A stretch of 64,000 nucleotides of DNA from the NCBI RefSeq assembly GCF_028128765.1, contig NZ_LBJG01000089.1, positions 1 to 64,000 of the forward strand, in the 5' to 3' direction. Positions 35,521 through 43,675 of the stretch are shown here, piece by piece. Under the pieces are notes generated by a model. The model searched no databases. It saw only the letters and a program-made list of their open reading frames with translations, and was not told where the DNA came from. How positions within the stretch are numbered: position 1 is the first letter of the stretch; the number at the start of each line of letters is the position of its first letter. This DNA is from Bradyrhizobium sp. CCBAU 51627. GTDB taxonomy: Bacteria > Pseudomonadota > Alphaproteobacteria > Rhizobiales > Xanthobacteraceae. Position numbers and translations under genes: made by a program.

Positions 35521-37269
35521 CTACAGCTTGTAAGCCGTCCTGAATCCGCCCCAGTGCCGGCCCTGCACGCGGATCGGGACGTCGATCTCGCGCATCATCA
35601 CCGTGTTGCCGTTGCCCATGTCGCGCGCATAGCTCTGGATCAGGTACGAGCGCAGGTTGTGCGCGGCCGCCAACCCCGCCGGATCGTTGAAGATGCGACG
35701 GTTGCGGCTGTTGGCCGTATTCCAGGCGACATCGCCCGGTCGCTGCGGATGCGAATAGATCTTGTTGTGGACCGGCAGGAAGCCGTTGCGGTCGACCATG
35801 GCGCAGAATGCCATGCGTGGCTCCCTGGCGAGAAAGGCTTCCTGGAACGGCGGCAGCGCGCGGTCGGCCCAATCAAGATATTTCGTGCGGTATTGCTGCG
35901 GATTGGTGCCTGCGATCTCGACGTAGTCGGTGTCGAAGAGGTCGTCGATCCGGACCTCGCCGCGCGCCACGGCCTGCTCGAAGATCTTGGTCAGCGCGGT
36001 GCCCGCCTCCATCGCGCGGGTGACGAACTCCGTGTTCTCCTGGTGGATCGACCAGAGCTTGTCCTCGATTTTCTCGCGCAGCGCGGCATCGGGGCTGACG
36101 AATTGCGCGCGGGCGCCGGTCTTGGACTGCTCGACCACGCGCAGGCGGCAGGCGCCGACGTCTTCGAGGCTGCCCTCGATGATCGCCTGCGATGCGAGCC
36201 GGCTTGCCTCCGCTCCGCCGATCAACACGCCGTCCATCGCGATCTCGTAGACTGGCAGCATGCCACGCGAGCTCTCGAATTTGAGATGGCAGGGCAGCCG
36301 CTCGGTCTTGCGGCGATCGTCGTGCTCGCTCTGCTTGAGCAGCACGTCGCAGCGTGATTTCAGCTTTTGTGCAAAGGTGGTCACGGCCTTGCCGGCGCTG
36401 GCGACGTTCTCGCCGTGTGTCTCGGCCGCCTTGGTCGCGGCGTCGATCTCGGCCGCACTCTCGCCGACCGAGCTGATGAATTCTGAAGCGCTGGTGGCGT
36501 TGTCGGAGACCTCGCCGGTGGTGGCGTTCTGCTCGGCGACCGCGCCGTTGACGGTCTCGAACACCGGACGGATCGCCTCGATGGCCTGCGAGATCCGGTG
36601 CACGGCGTCGGCCGAGCCGGCGGCGTCGCGCTGGAGCGCGTCGATCTTCTTGGTGATCTCTTCGGTCGCGCCTTGCGTCTGCACCGCGAGCGCCTTGACC
36701 TCGGTCGCGACGACCGCAAAGCCCCGGCCGGCTTCGCCCGCGCGCGCGGCCTCGATGGTGGAGTTGAGCGCGAGCAGCGTGGTCTGCCGCGCGATCTGGG
36801 CAATCAGATTGACGACATTGCCGATCGCGGCGGAGGATTCCCGCAAGCGATCGACGTTGGCGCGGGCTTCCTGCGCCGCGGCGCTGGCCTGGTCTGCGAG
36901 CTTTCCGGCCTCCCGCACCTGTGCGCCGATGCCTTGCGCGGACTGGGTGAATTTGTCGGCGGCATGGGCAAAGCTCGAGGCGTTCGACTGGGCGGCATTG
37001 GTCCGCCCGGTCAGCGCGTCGGTGCGGTCGCGGATGGCGGCCAGCATCGCGGCGGTCGCCTCCGCACCGCCCGCCACCGAATTGGCCGCCCGCTCGAGCT
37101 GGCGGATCATGGCGCCCAGCTCGAGTTCCAGCAGTTCCAGGATCTCCCGGGCCGAATCGCCTTCGGCGGCCGGGGCCGGCTCGGAATGGGCCGCCGGCTG
37201 GGTAGCCTGCGGGACCGCCGCAGGCGCGGCCGTTTCCGGCGGACGCTTCCGAAATAATGCAAACGCCAT
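35521..37269 (-). CDS. Soluble chemotaxis receptor with PilZ-like segment and C-terminal accessory domain
   Basis: A 582-residue protein without membrane helices. After a Pro/Ala-rich start, the signalling region (about 45-310) includes RQTTLLALNSTIEAARAG and GRGFAVVATEVKALA. A segment at about 310-405 starts DRRKTERLPCHLKF, with the RxxxR motif of PilZ c-di-GMP-binding domains, though the second motif is degenerate (EIAMDGVLIGG). Residues 425-582 repeat the domain of the neighbouring receptor (EIAGTNPQQY, NSRNRRIF, RDMGNGNTVMM, GRHWGGFRTAY). ATG 37269 is chosen because MAFALFRKRPPE begins the conserved protein; a frame extending to 37347 looks spurious. Likely cotranscribed with the next receptor gene 110 bases downstream. 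Confidence 0.83.
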   Translation of the reverse strand: MAFALFRKRPPETAAPAAVPQATQPAAHSEPAPAAEGDSAREILELLELELGAMIRQLERAANSVAGGAEATAAMLAAIRDRTDALTGRTNAAQSNASSFAHAADKFTQSAQGIGAQVREAGKLADQASAAAQEARANVDRLRESSAAIGNVVNLIAQIARQTTLLALNSTIEAARAGEAGRGFAVVATEVKALAVQTQGATEEITKKIDALQRDAAGSADAVHRISQAIEAIRPVFETVNGAVAEQNATTGEVSDNATSASEFISSVGESAAEIDAATKAAETHGENVASAGKAVTTFAQKLKSRCDVLLKQSEHDDRRKTERLPCHLKFESSRGMLPVYEIAMDGVLIGGAEASRLASQAIIEGSLEDVGACRLRVVEQSKTGARAQFVSPDAALREKIEDKLWSIHQENTEFVTRAMEAGTALTKIFEQAVARGEVRIDDLFDTDYVEIAGTNPQQYRTKYLDWADRALPPFQEAFLAREPRMAFCAMVDRNGFLPVHNKIYSHPQRPGDVAWNTANSRNRRIFNDPAGLAAAHNLRSYLIQSYARDMGNGNTVMMREIDVPIRVQGRHWGGFRTAYKL

Positions 37270-37477
37270 CAGGTCACTCTTGTCGGGAGGCGGGTGGACG
37301 CTATTTTCGCCGACCGGAATGAAGTCACAGTTAACGGTGCCTGACATCTAGGCACGGGCCACTACAGTGATACCCTGTGACCTCAAAGACCTCTTTCATT
37401 CCGGCGGGTTGGCGGCCTATAACGCCGCGCTTCCACGCTCGCTGGCGGACGATTCCAAAGAGACCAAGAGACCACGC

Positions 37478-38224
37478 ATGGCCGGACATTCCCAATTCAA
37501 GAACATCATGCACCGCAAGGGGCGGCAGGATGCCCAGAAGTCGAAGCTGTTCGGCAAGCTGGCGCGGGAAATCACCGTCGCAGCCAAGCTGGGCACGCCC
37601 GACCCGGCCATGAATCCCCGCCTGCGCGCCGCGGTGATCGCCGCGCGGCAGGAGAACATGCCGAAGGACAATATCGAGCGCGCCATCAAGAAGGCGCTCG
37701 GCAGCGACGGTGAGAACTATGACGAGATCCGCTACGAAGGCTACGGTCCCGGCGGCGTCGCCGTCATCGTCGAGGCCCTGACCGACAATCGCAACCGCGC
37801 CGCCTCGGACATCCGCTCGTTCTTCACCAAATCCGGCGGCAATCTCGGCGAAACCGGTTCGGTCTCCTTCATGTTCGACCGCACAGGCGTCATCGAATAT
37901 GACCGCAGCGTCGCCGATGACGACGCGGTGCTCGATGCCGCGATCGAGGCCGGCGCCGACGATGTGGTCTCGGGTGAAGGCGGCCACGAGATCTACGCCT
38001 CGACCGAAAGCTATCGCGACGTCGCCAAGGCGCTGGAGGCCAAGTTCGGCGAGCCCCGCAAGGCCGCGCTGATCTGGAAGCCGCAGAACACGGTCGCCGT
38101 CGACGACGAGACCGGCGAGAAGCTGCTCAAGCTGATGGATCTGCTCAACGAGCACGACGACGTCCAGAACGTCTACGCCAATTTCGAGGTGTCGGACGCG
38201 CTGATGGCGAAGATGGGCGGCTAG
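37478..38224 (+). CDS. yebC: YebC/PmpR family transcriptional regulator
   Basis: A 248-residue protein with the invariant start MAGHSQFKNIMHRKGRQDAQ and GYGPGGVAVIVEALTDNRNR, GETGSVSFMFDRTGVI later. YebC proteins have been described as DNA-binding regulators and more recently as ribosome-associated factors that help translation through proline stretches. Start 37478 is fixed by the conserved N-terminus. It precedes ruvCAB, its usual place in proteobacteria, with a family C repeat between. Confidence 0.95.
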   Translation: MAGHSQFKNIMHRKGRQDAQKSKLFGKLAREITVAAKLGTPDPAMNPRLRAAVIAARQENMPKDNIERAIKKALGSDGENYDEIRYEGYGPGGVAVIVEALTDNRNRAASDIRSFFTKSGGNLGETGSVSFMFDRTGVIEYDRSVADDDAVLDAAIEAGADDVVSGEGGHEIYASTESYRDVAKALEAKFGEPRKAALIWKPQNTVAVDDETGEKLLKLMDLLNEHDDVQNVYANFEVSDALMAKMGG

Positions 38225-38235
38225 GGCGCTCTCGC

Positions 38236-38356
38236 GTCCCGGACGCGGCGCAGCGTGAAACGTTGCGGCGCAGAGCCGGACCCAAGGTGCCTCAAACGCT
38301 CTCGGCGATATCGGCCCCAGCTCAGCAACGCATCACTGCGCGCTGCGTCCGGGACA
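38236..38356. repeat. Dispersed intergenic palindrome, family C, copy 2
   Basis: GTCCCGGACGCGGCGCAGCG at the left and GCTGCGTCCGGGACACA at the right, with GCGCAGAGCCGGACCCA inside. It shares its blocks with the copy between pgk and gap (21671-21798). It lies between yebC and ruvC. Confidence 0.8.
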
Positions 38357-38421
38357 CAAGACCCGGGGACTTTTGTTCTGTTTCTGTTTCGCTATCATGA
38401 GCCAACCGCTATCACTGGCCC

Positions 38422-38949
38422 ATGACCGCACTCCCGATTCGCCAACCCATTCGCATCATCGGCATCGACCCCGGCTTGCGCCGTACCGGCTGGGGCGTGA
38501 TCGAGGCCGAGGGCAACCGCCTGATCTACGTTGCCTGCGGCTCGGTCGAGCCGCCGGATGATCTGCCGTTGTCGAGCCGGCTGCTATCGATCCATAAGGG
38601 GCTTGCGGCTGTTCTCTCCAGCCACCAGCCGATGGAAGCGGCGGTCGAGCAGACCTTTGTGAACAAGGACGGCGTCGCGACGCTGAAACTCGGCCAAGCC
38701 CGCGGCGTCGCCATGCTGGCGCCCGCAATGTTCGGCATCAGTGTTGCCGAATACGCGCCGAACCAGGTGAAGAAGACGGTGGTCGGCGCAGGTCATGCCG
38801 ACAAGCAACAGATCGCGATGATGCTGAAGATATTGCTGCCGAAAGCTGAGCCGCCGTCCGCCGACGCTGCCGATGCACTCGCCATCGCCATCACCCACGC
38901 CCATCACCGCCAAAGCGCGGCGCTCAGGCTGAAGGTGGCGGGGCTATGA
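38422..38949 (+). CDS. ruvC: Holliday junction endonuclease RuvC
   Basis: A 175-residue RNase H-fold resolvase. Catalytic acids are visible: D16 in IGIDPGL, E76 in AAVEQTF, and D148/D151 in SADAADALAIA. It cuts Holliday junctions bound by RuvAB. Length is normal. Its stop overlaps the ruvA start (ATGA), so the three ruv genes form one operon. Confidence 0.97.
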   Translation: MTALPIRQPIRIIGIDPGLRRTGWGVIEAEGNRLIYVACGSVEPPDDLPLSSRLLSIHKGLAAVLSSHQPMEAAVEQTFVNKDGVATLKLGQARGVAMLAPAMFGISVAEYAPNQVKKTVVGAGHADKQQIAMMLKILLPKAEPPSADAADALAIAITHAHHRQSAALRLKVAGL

Positions 38950-39563
38950 TCGGCAAGCTCAAGGGCCTGATCGATTCCTACGGTGAGGACTATGTCGTCC
39001 TCGACGTCGGCGGCGTCGGCTATCAGGTGCATTGCTCGGCGCGCACACTGCAGCATCTGCCTTCGCCGGGCGAGGCCGCCGTGCTCTCGATCGAGACCTA
39101 TGTTCGCGAGGATCAAATAAAGCTGTTCGGCTTCCGCACCGACCAGGAGCGCGAATGGTTTCGCCTGCTCCAGACCGTGCAGGGCGTCGGTGCCAAGGTC
39201 GCGCTCGCCGTGCTCGGCACGTTGTCGCCGGCCGATCTCGCCAACGCGATTGCTCTGCGCGACAAGGCTGCGGTAGCGCGCACACCTGGTGTCGGGCCCA
39301 AGGTCGCCGAACGCATCGTTACCGAGTTGAAGGACAAGGCGCCCGCCTTCGCCAATGTCGATCCCGCCGTGGTGCATCTCGCCGGCGCCGTCGACGAGCA
39401 GCGTGCGCCGCGGCCTGTGGCGGATGCGATCTCCGCCCTGGTCAATCTCGGTTATGGCCAGCCGCAGGCAGCTGCGGCAATTGCGTCGGCCTCGCGCAGC
39501 GCCGGTGAAAATGCCGAGACGGCGCAGCTCATTCGCCTCGGCCTGAAGGAGCTCTCGAAGTGA
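38946..39563 (+). CDS. ruvA: Holliday junction DNA helicase subunit RuvA
   Basis: A 205-residue protein: MIGKLKGLIDSYGEDYVVLD start with the OB fold, the HhH-containing middle (TVQGVGAKVALAVLGTL and RTPGVGPKVAERIVTELKDK) and a C-terminal RuvB-binding three-helix domain (ALVNLGYGQPQAAAAIA). It holds the junction in a square-planar form and loads RuvB. It overlaps both ruvC (ATGA) and ruvB (GTGA). Confidence 0.97.
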   Translation: MIGKLKGLIDSYGEDYVVLDVGGVGYQVHCSARTLQHLPSPGEAAVLSIETYVREDQIKLFGFRTDQEREWFRLLQTVQGVGAKVALAVLGTLSPADLANAIALRDKAAVARTPGVGPKVAERIVTELKDKAPAFANVDPAVVHLAGAVDEQRAPRPVADAISALVNLGYGQPQAAAAIASASRSAGENAETAQLIRLGLKELSK

Positions 39564-40618
39564 GCGATCCCAAGGCCAGCCGCATGGTTTCGCCCGAGCG
39601 CCGCAGCGACGATGTCGGTGACACCGCGCTGCGTCCGCAATCGCTATCCGACTTCGTCGGCCAGGAGCAGGCGCGCAAGAATCTGTCGATCTTCATCGAA
39701 GCAGCGCGCAAGCGCGGCGAGGCGCTGGATCACGTGCTGTTCGTCGGTCCCCCCGGCCTCGGCAAGACCACGCTGGCGCAGATCGTGGCGAAAGAACTCG
39801 GCGTCGGCTTTCGCGCCACCTCGGGACCTGTCATCGCCAAGGCCGGCGATCTCGCCGCGTTGCTGACCAATCTCGAAGAGCGCGACGTGCTCTTCATCGA
39901 CGAAATCCATCGCCTCAGTCCCGCGGTGGAAGAGGTGCTCTATCCCGCGATGGAGGACTTTCAGCTCGATCTCATCATTGGCGAAGGCCCGGCGGCGCGC
40001 TCGGTCAAGATCGAGCTGTCGAAGTTCACCCTCGTCGGCGCCACCACACGCGCGGGCCTGCTCACCAATCCCTTGCGTGATCGCTTCGGCATTCCGATCC
40101 GACTGAACTTCTATACGATCGAGGAACTCGAGAGCATCGTCACGCGCGGTGCGCGTGTGCTCAATGTCGGCATGAGTGCGGACGGCGCGAACGAGATTGC
40201 GCGCCGTGCCCGCGGCACGCCGCGCATCGCCGGCCGGCTGCTGCGTCGCGTGCGCGATTTTGCCTCCGCTGCGAATGCCGACAAGATCGACCGCAAGATC
40301 GCCGATCACGCGCTCAGCGCGCTCGAAGTCGACGCCGCCGGCTTGGACGCCATGGACCGCCGCTACCTGACGACGATCGCGACGAACTATGGCGGCGGCC
40401 CGGTCGGCGTCGAAACGATGGCGGCGGCGCTATCTGAGCCGCGCGACGCGATCGAGGACATCATCGAGCCCTATCTCATTCAATGCGGCTATCTCCAGCG
40501 CACCCCGCGTGGCCGCCTGCTCACCTCGCACGCCTTCCGCCATCTCGGCATCGCCGAACCTTCGCGCGATGTGGCGGCGCAGTTCGGCCTGTTCGGCACC
40601 GAGGGTGACGACGACTAA
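39560..40618 (+). CDS. ruvB: Holliday junction branch-migration ATPase RuvB
   Basis: A 352-residue AAA+ motor. Walker A GPPGLGKTT (63-71), Walker B LFIDEIHRL, sensor GATTRAGLL and the C-terminal winged-helix region (IQCGYLQRTPRGR) are all present. It drives branch migration as a hexamer on DNA emerging from RuvA. It starts with GTG in a GTGA overlap with ruvA. A CCCCGC/GCGGGG hairpin just after the stop (about 40620-40637) may mark the transcript end. Confidence 0.97.
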   Translation: MSDPKASRMVSPERRSDDVGDTALRPQSLSDFVGQEQARKNLSIFIEAARKRGEALDHVLFVGPPGLGKTTLAQIVAKELGVGFRATSGPVIAKAGDLAALLTNLEERDVLFIDEIHRLSPAVEEVLYPAMEDFQLDLIIGEGPAARSVKIELSKFTLVGATTRAGLLTNPLRDRFGIPIRLNFYTIEELESIVTRGARVLNVGMSADGANEIARRARGTPRIAGRLLRRVRDFASAANADKIDRKIADHALSALEVDAAGLDAMDRRYLTTIATNYGGGPVGVETMAAALSEPRDAIEDIIEPYLIQCGYLQRTPRGRLLTSHAFRHLGIAEPSRDVAAQFGLFGTEGDDD

Positions 40619-40769
40619 CCCCGCGCGACAGCGGGGGCGCTTCCGCCGTCATGAAATTCCGGTAATGTTCGACGAAGGTCTGCAGGGCGGTGCAGATGGT
40701 CTGCACGAACACACCCCATTTCCGCTCCAATCGGATATCATCAAGAAGCCGCATCACCATCGGGCTTCC

Positions 40770-41693
40770 ATGATCACGCGTCGTCATCTCATCCGTTCCA
40801 TCGGCGGTCTCTCCGCCCTCGGCGTCTCGACTGCCGCCTATGGCGTCGGTGTCGAGCCGGTATTGCGGCTCGGCGTCACCCGTTATCATCCGACCCCGCG
40901 ACAATGGCCGGCGGATTTTCCGCTGAAGATTGCCGCGATCGCCGACATTCATGCCTGCGATCCCTGGATGTCGCTGGATCGGATCGAAGCCATCGTCGAC
41001 CGGACCAACGCGTTGAACGCCGATCTCATCGTTCTGCTGGGCGATTACGTCGCCGGTCTTCACCAGGTCACGCGCTTTATCCCGGCATACGAATGGGCCA
41101 AGGTGCTGGCCGGCCTCAAGGCGCCGCTCGGCGTTCATGCGGTCATGGGCAATCACGACTATTGGGCCGACAGGACTGTGCAGCAGATCGGGCACGGACC
41201 AACGGTTGCCCATCGCGCGCTGGAGGCGGCCGGCATTCCTGTCTACGAGAACGATGCGGTGCGCCTCAGCAAGGATGGCCGCCCGTTCTGGCTCGCCGGC
41301 CTCGGTGACCAGCTCGCCTTTCTGCCGGCACGGCGTTCCCGGAGTACGGGACGCTTCGGCGCCGACGATCTCAATGCGACGCTTGCCAAGATCACCGATG
41401 ACGCGCCGTTGATCCTGCTCGCGCATGAGCCCAATATCGCGCCGCGCGTGCCCGCGCGCGTTGCGCTACAATTGTCCGGTCACACCCATGGCGGCCAGAT
41501 CCGCCTGCTCGGCTGGTCGCCGGCCGTTTCGCGGGAGCATGGCCTCCGGCTCGCCTATGGCCATTTTCGGCTAAAATGCGATGTCATCGTCTCCGGCGGT
41601 CTCGGTTGCAGTATCGTTCCCGTCCGCGTCGGCGTGCCGCCCGAAATCGTCGAGGTCAATTTGGGGCGGACGCCCGTGGCAGCTGTGTCCTAG
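40770..41693 (+). CDS. Tat-exported calcineurin-like metallophosphoesterase (YaeI/YkuE type)
   Basis: A 307-residue protein with a twin-arginine-like signal (MITRRHLIRSIGGLSALG, then TAAYG) and the metallophosphoesterase motifs in order: IADIHACDPW, LLGDYVAG, VMGNHDYW, LAHEPN and LSGHTHGGQIRL. It should hydrolyse a phosphodiester at the membrane or in the periplasm; YaeI/YkuE relatives act on lipid-linked or small phosphodiesters. ATG 40770 is fixed by the signal peptide. It lies between ruvB and ybgC, an unusual neighbour for this position, where ybgC and tolQ are expected. Confidence 0.88.
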   Translation: MITRRHLIRSIGGLSALGVSTAAYGVGVEPVLRLGVTRYHPTPRQWPADFPLKIAAIADIHACDPWMSLDRIEAIVDRTNALNADLIVLLGDYVAGLHQVTRFIPAYEWAKVLAGLKAPLGVHAVMGNHDYWADRTVQQIGHGPTVAHRALEAAGIPVYENDAVRLSKDGRPFWLAGLGDQLAFLPARRSRSTGRFGADDLNATLAKITDDAPLILLAHEPNIAPRVPARVALQLSGHTHGGQIRLLGWSPAVSREHGLRLAYGHFRLKCDVIVSGGLGCSIVPVRVGVPPEIVEVNLGRTPVAAVS

Positions 41694-41761
41694 CCGCGCT
41701 TGCGCGGCCGGCCGTTTTTGCGCAAAACGGACCGGTAGCGAAAAGCAAAGAGGCTTGCGAC

Positions 41762-42211
41762 GTGACAGCCCATCTCGACGGCGAGATCCGCGACGGCCGC
41801 CACCACATGCAGGTCCGCGTCTATTACGAAGACACGGATTTCTCCGGTATCGTCTATCACGCCAACTATCTGCGCTACATGGAGCGCGGCCGCACCAATC
41901 ATCTCAGGCTGATGGGCGCCGAGCAGCAAGCGCTGTTCGACCAGCCGGAGACCGAAGGCGCCGGCTTTGCCTTCGTGGTGCGATCGATGCATCTGGATTT
42001 TTTGAAACCCGCTCGGATGGACGACGTGCTCGATGTCGTGACCTGGCCAATCGCGGTGAAGGGTGCCTCCATCATGCTGGCGCAGGAGGTCCGCCGCGGC
42101 GCGGACGTGCTGGTCAAAGCCGAAGTGCGCGTCGCTTTCATCAGCGGCGGTCGCGCGCAGCCGATCCCGAAATCGATCCGCACCTTGATGAAGGCCGATC
42201 TGATTTCGTGA
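41762..42211 (+). CDS. ybgC: Tol-Pal system-associated acyl-CoA thioesterase
   Basis: A 149-residue hot-dog-fold thioesterase with the YbgC signature VYYEDTDFSGIVYHANYLRYMERGRT, whose aspartate is catalytic. It hydrolyses acyl-CoA thioesters and in many proteobacteria opens the tol-pal operon. The GTG start at 41762 (AGAGG upstream) gives the usual alphaproteobacterial N-terminus; ATG 41807 would remove 15 residues. The expected tolQ does not follow: an unrelated gene comes next. Confidence 0.9.
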   Translation: MTAHLDGEIRDGRHHMQVRVYYEDTDFSGIVYHANYLRYMERGRTNHLRLMGAEQQALFDQPETEGAGFAFVVRSMHLDFLKPARMDDVLDVVTWPIAVKGASIMLAQEVRRGADVLVKAEVRVAFISGGRAQPIPKSIRTLMKADLIS

Positions 42212-42289
42212 TCGCCCGATAGAGGATCACCTCTCGACTCCCGCGCATGCAGGGATAGATTGCGGCCCCGACCAACCGATGAGGCCATC

Positions 42290-42757
42290 ATGTCGCGCCC
42301 GCCGCTTCCACCCTTCACCCGTGAGACCGCCGCGCAGAAGGCGCGCATGGCCGAGGATGCCTGGAATTCACGTGACCCGGTACGCGTCTCGCTCGCCTAT
42401 ACCGAGGACAGCCGCTGGCGCAATCGTTCGGAAGTGTTCCAGGGCCGCGAGGCCATCGTCGCGTTCCTCGCCCGCAAATGGGAAAGGGAGCAGGACTACC
42501 GTTTGATCAAGGATCTCTGGGCGTTCGACGGAAATCGCATCGCGGTGCGCTTCCAGTACGAATGGCACGATGCCGGCGGCCAGTGGTATCGCTCCTACGG
42601 CAACGAGCAGTGGGAGTTCGACGAGCACGGTCTGATGCGGCGGCGCGAGGCCTCGATCAACGACATCATGATTGCGGGGAAGGATCGCCGGTTTCACTGG
42701 GCCGCGCCCGGACCGCGGCCGGCGGATGTGCCGGGGCTGGGAACGGATCCGTTCTGA
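42290..42757 (+). CDS. NTF2-like protein, DUF1348 family
   Basis: A 155-residue cone-fold protein with conserved SRPPLPPFTRETAAQKAR and DSRWRNRSEVFQGREAIVAF. DUF1348 members belong to the SnoaL/NTF2-like superfamily and have no agreed function. The ATG at 42290 has a GATGAGG stretch about 6 bases upstream. It is monocistronic, followed by a family D repeat. Confidence 0.85.
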   Translation: MSRPPLPPFTRETAAQKARMAEDAWNSRDPVRVSLAYTEDSRWRNRSEVFQGREAIVAFLARKWEREQDYRLIKDLWAFDGNRIAVRFQYEWHDAGGQWYRSYGNEQWEFDEHGLMRRREASINDIMIAGKDRRFHWAAPGPRPADVPGLGTDPF

Positions 42758-42792
42758 AGTTTCCCACGAGTGGTGCTGCTTCACTTGCGGAA

Positions 42793-42926
42793 GGGTGGCT
42801 CGCCGCAAAGCGGCGAGACGGGTGAGGGGTTCTCTCCGCAAGTCCGCTCTCACTTCAGTTCGTGGATGCATGCCCCTCATCCGGCGCTTTGCGCCACCTT
42901 CTCCCGCAAGGGAGAAGGAAAGAGAG
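42793..42926. repeat. Dispersed intergenic palindrome, family D
   Basis: GGGTGGCTCGCCGCAAAGCG with GGGTGAGGGG on the left and CCCCTCATCCGGCGCTTTGC followed by TTCTCCCGCAAGGGAGAAGG on the right form an inverted pair around a 35-base centre. It separates convergent genes. A short related piece (CACCTTCTCCTCTCGTGGGA) occurs near 27848. Confidence 0.8.
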
Positions 42927-42938
42927 CGTGTCGCGTAG

Positions 42939-43646
42939 CTAGGTGCGCCTTGCCAGAAACCGCGTAATCGCGCCACCCAGCTTCGCGCTGTCCAGCGGCT
43001 GGGCGAGCGACTCTCGCGCGGTCTCAACAACGTCCTCCGGCGCCTTGCCGTCGCGCAGCTCGCAGCAGACTTGCGCGAACTCCACGTCGAACTCGGGATG
43101 CGGCTGTACGGTCAGCGTCGCGCCGTTGGCATAGAGCAGGCCGGCATGCGGCGTGAATTCGGACGAGAGGATCGTCAGCGCATCATCAGGCGCCTCGATC
43201 ACCTGGTCCTGATGCGAGCAGGCGATGGCGACCGCTTCGCCGCCAATGACGCCGTTCTCCGGCAGCACCTGATAGACGTGCCGGCCGATGCCCCAACCCT
43301 TCTCCGACTTGCGGACGGTGCCGCCGAGCGCCTGCGCGATCAATTGATGGCCGAAGCAGACGCCGACCATCGGCGTCTTGTTGGCGTAGGCGGTGCGCAC
43401 GAAATCTTCCAGCGGCGCGATCCAATCGAGCCCGTCATAGACGCCAACGGCCGCACCGGTGATCAGGATGGCCTCTAGCTTGCTCGGGTCGGGCAGCGGA
43501 TCGCCATTCGGAATGCTGACGACGTCCACAGTCGCCGTCGGATCCTCGGCGCGGACCATGCGCTCGAACATGTCCGGAAACGAGCCGTGCTGCTCGCGGT
43601 ATTTCTGCGGAACCTCTCCGGTCTCGATGATGGTGATGCGTGCCAT
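42939..43646 (-). CDS. Class I glutamine amidotransferase-like protein
   Basis: A 235-residue stand-alone GATase domain. The catalytic triad is visible as C97 in GVCFGHQL, H183 and E185 in QPHPEF. Such free-standing proteins include GMP-synthase-like amidotransferases and gamma-glutamyl hydrolases (PuuD-like, though those use a different motif context). It probably hydrolyses a glutamine or gamma-glutamyl amide. It ends 29 bases before no partner on its own strand; upstream (43676) lies the LysR gene in the same direction, 30 bases away, so the two may be cotranscribed and belong to the amide-utilisation locus. Confidence 0.88.
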   Translation of the reverse strand: MARITIIETGEVPQKYREQHGSFPDMFERMVRAEDPTATVDVVSIPNGDPLPDPSKLEAILITGAAVGVYDGLDWIAPLEDFVRTAYANKTPMVGVCFGHQLIAQALGGTVRKSEKGWGIGRHVYQVLPENGVIGGEAVAIACSHQDQVIEAPDDALTILSSEFTPHAGLLYANGATLTVQPHPEFDVEFAQVCCELRDGKAPEDVVETARESLAQPLDSAKLGGAITRFLARRT

Positions 43647-43675
43647 GCGGCTCCCGGGTCAAAAGATTGCGAAGT

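Noticed and set aside
40770..41693. Longer start for the phosphoesterase inside the end of ruvB
   Set aside because: The frame is open further upstream, but the twin-arginine signal peptide begins at 40770 and the upstream translation is not protein-like.
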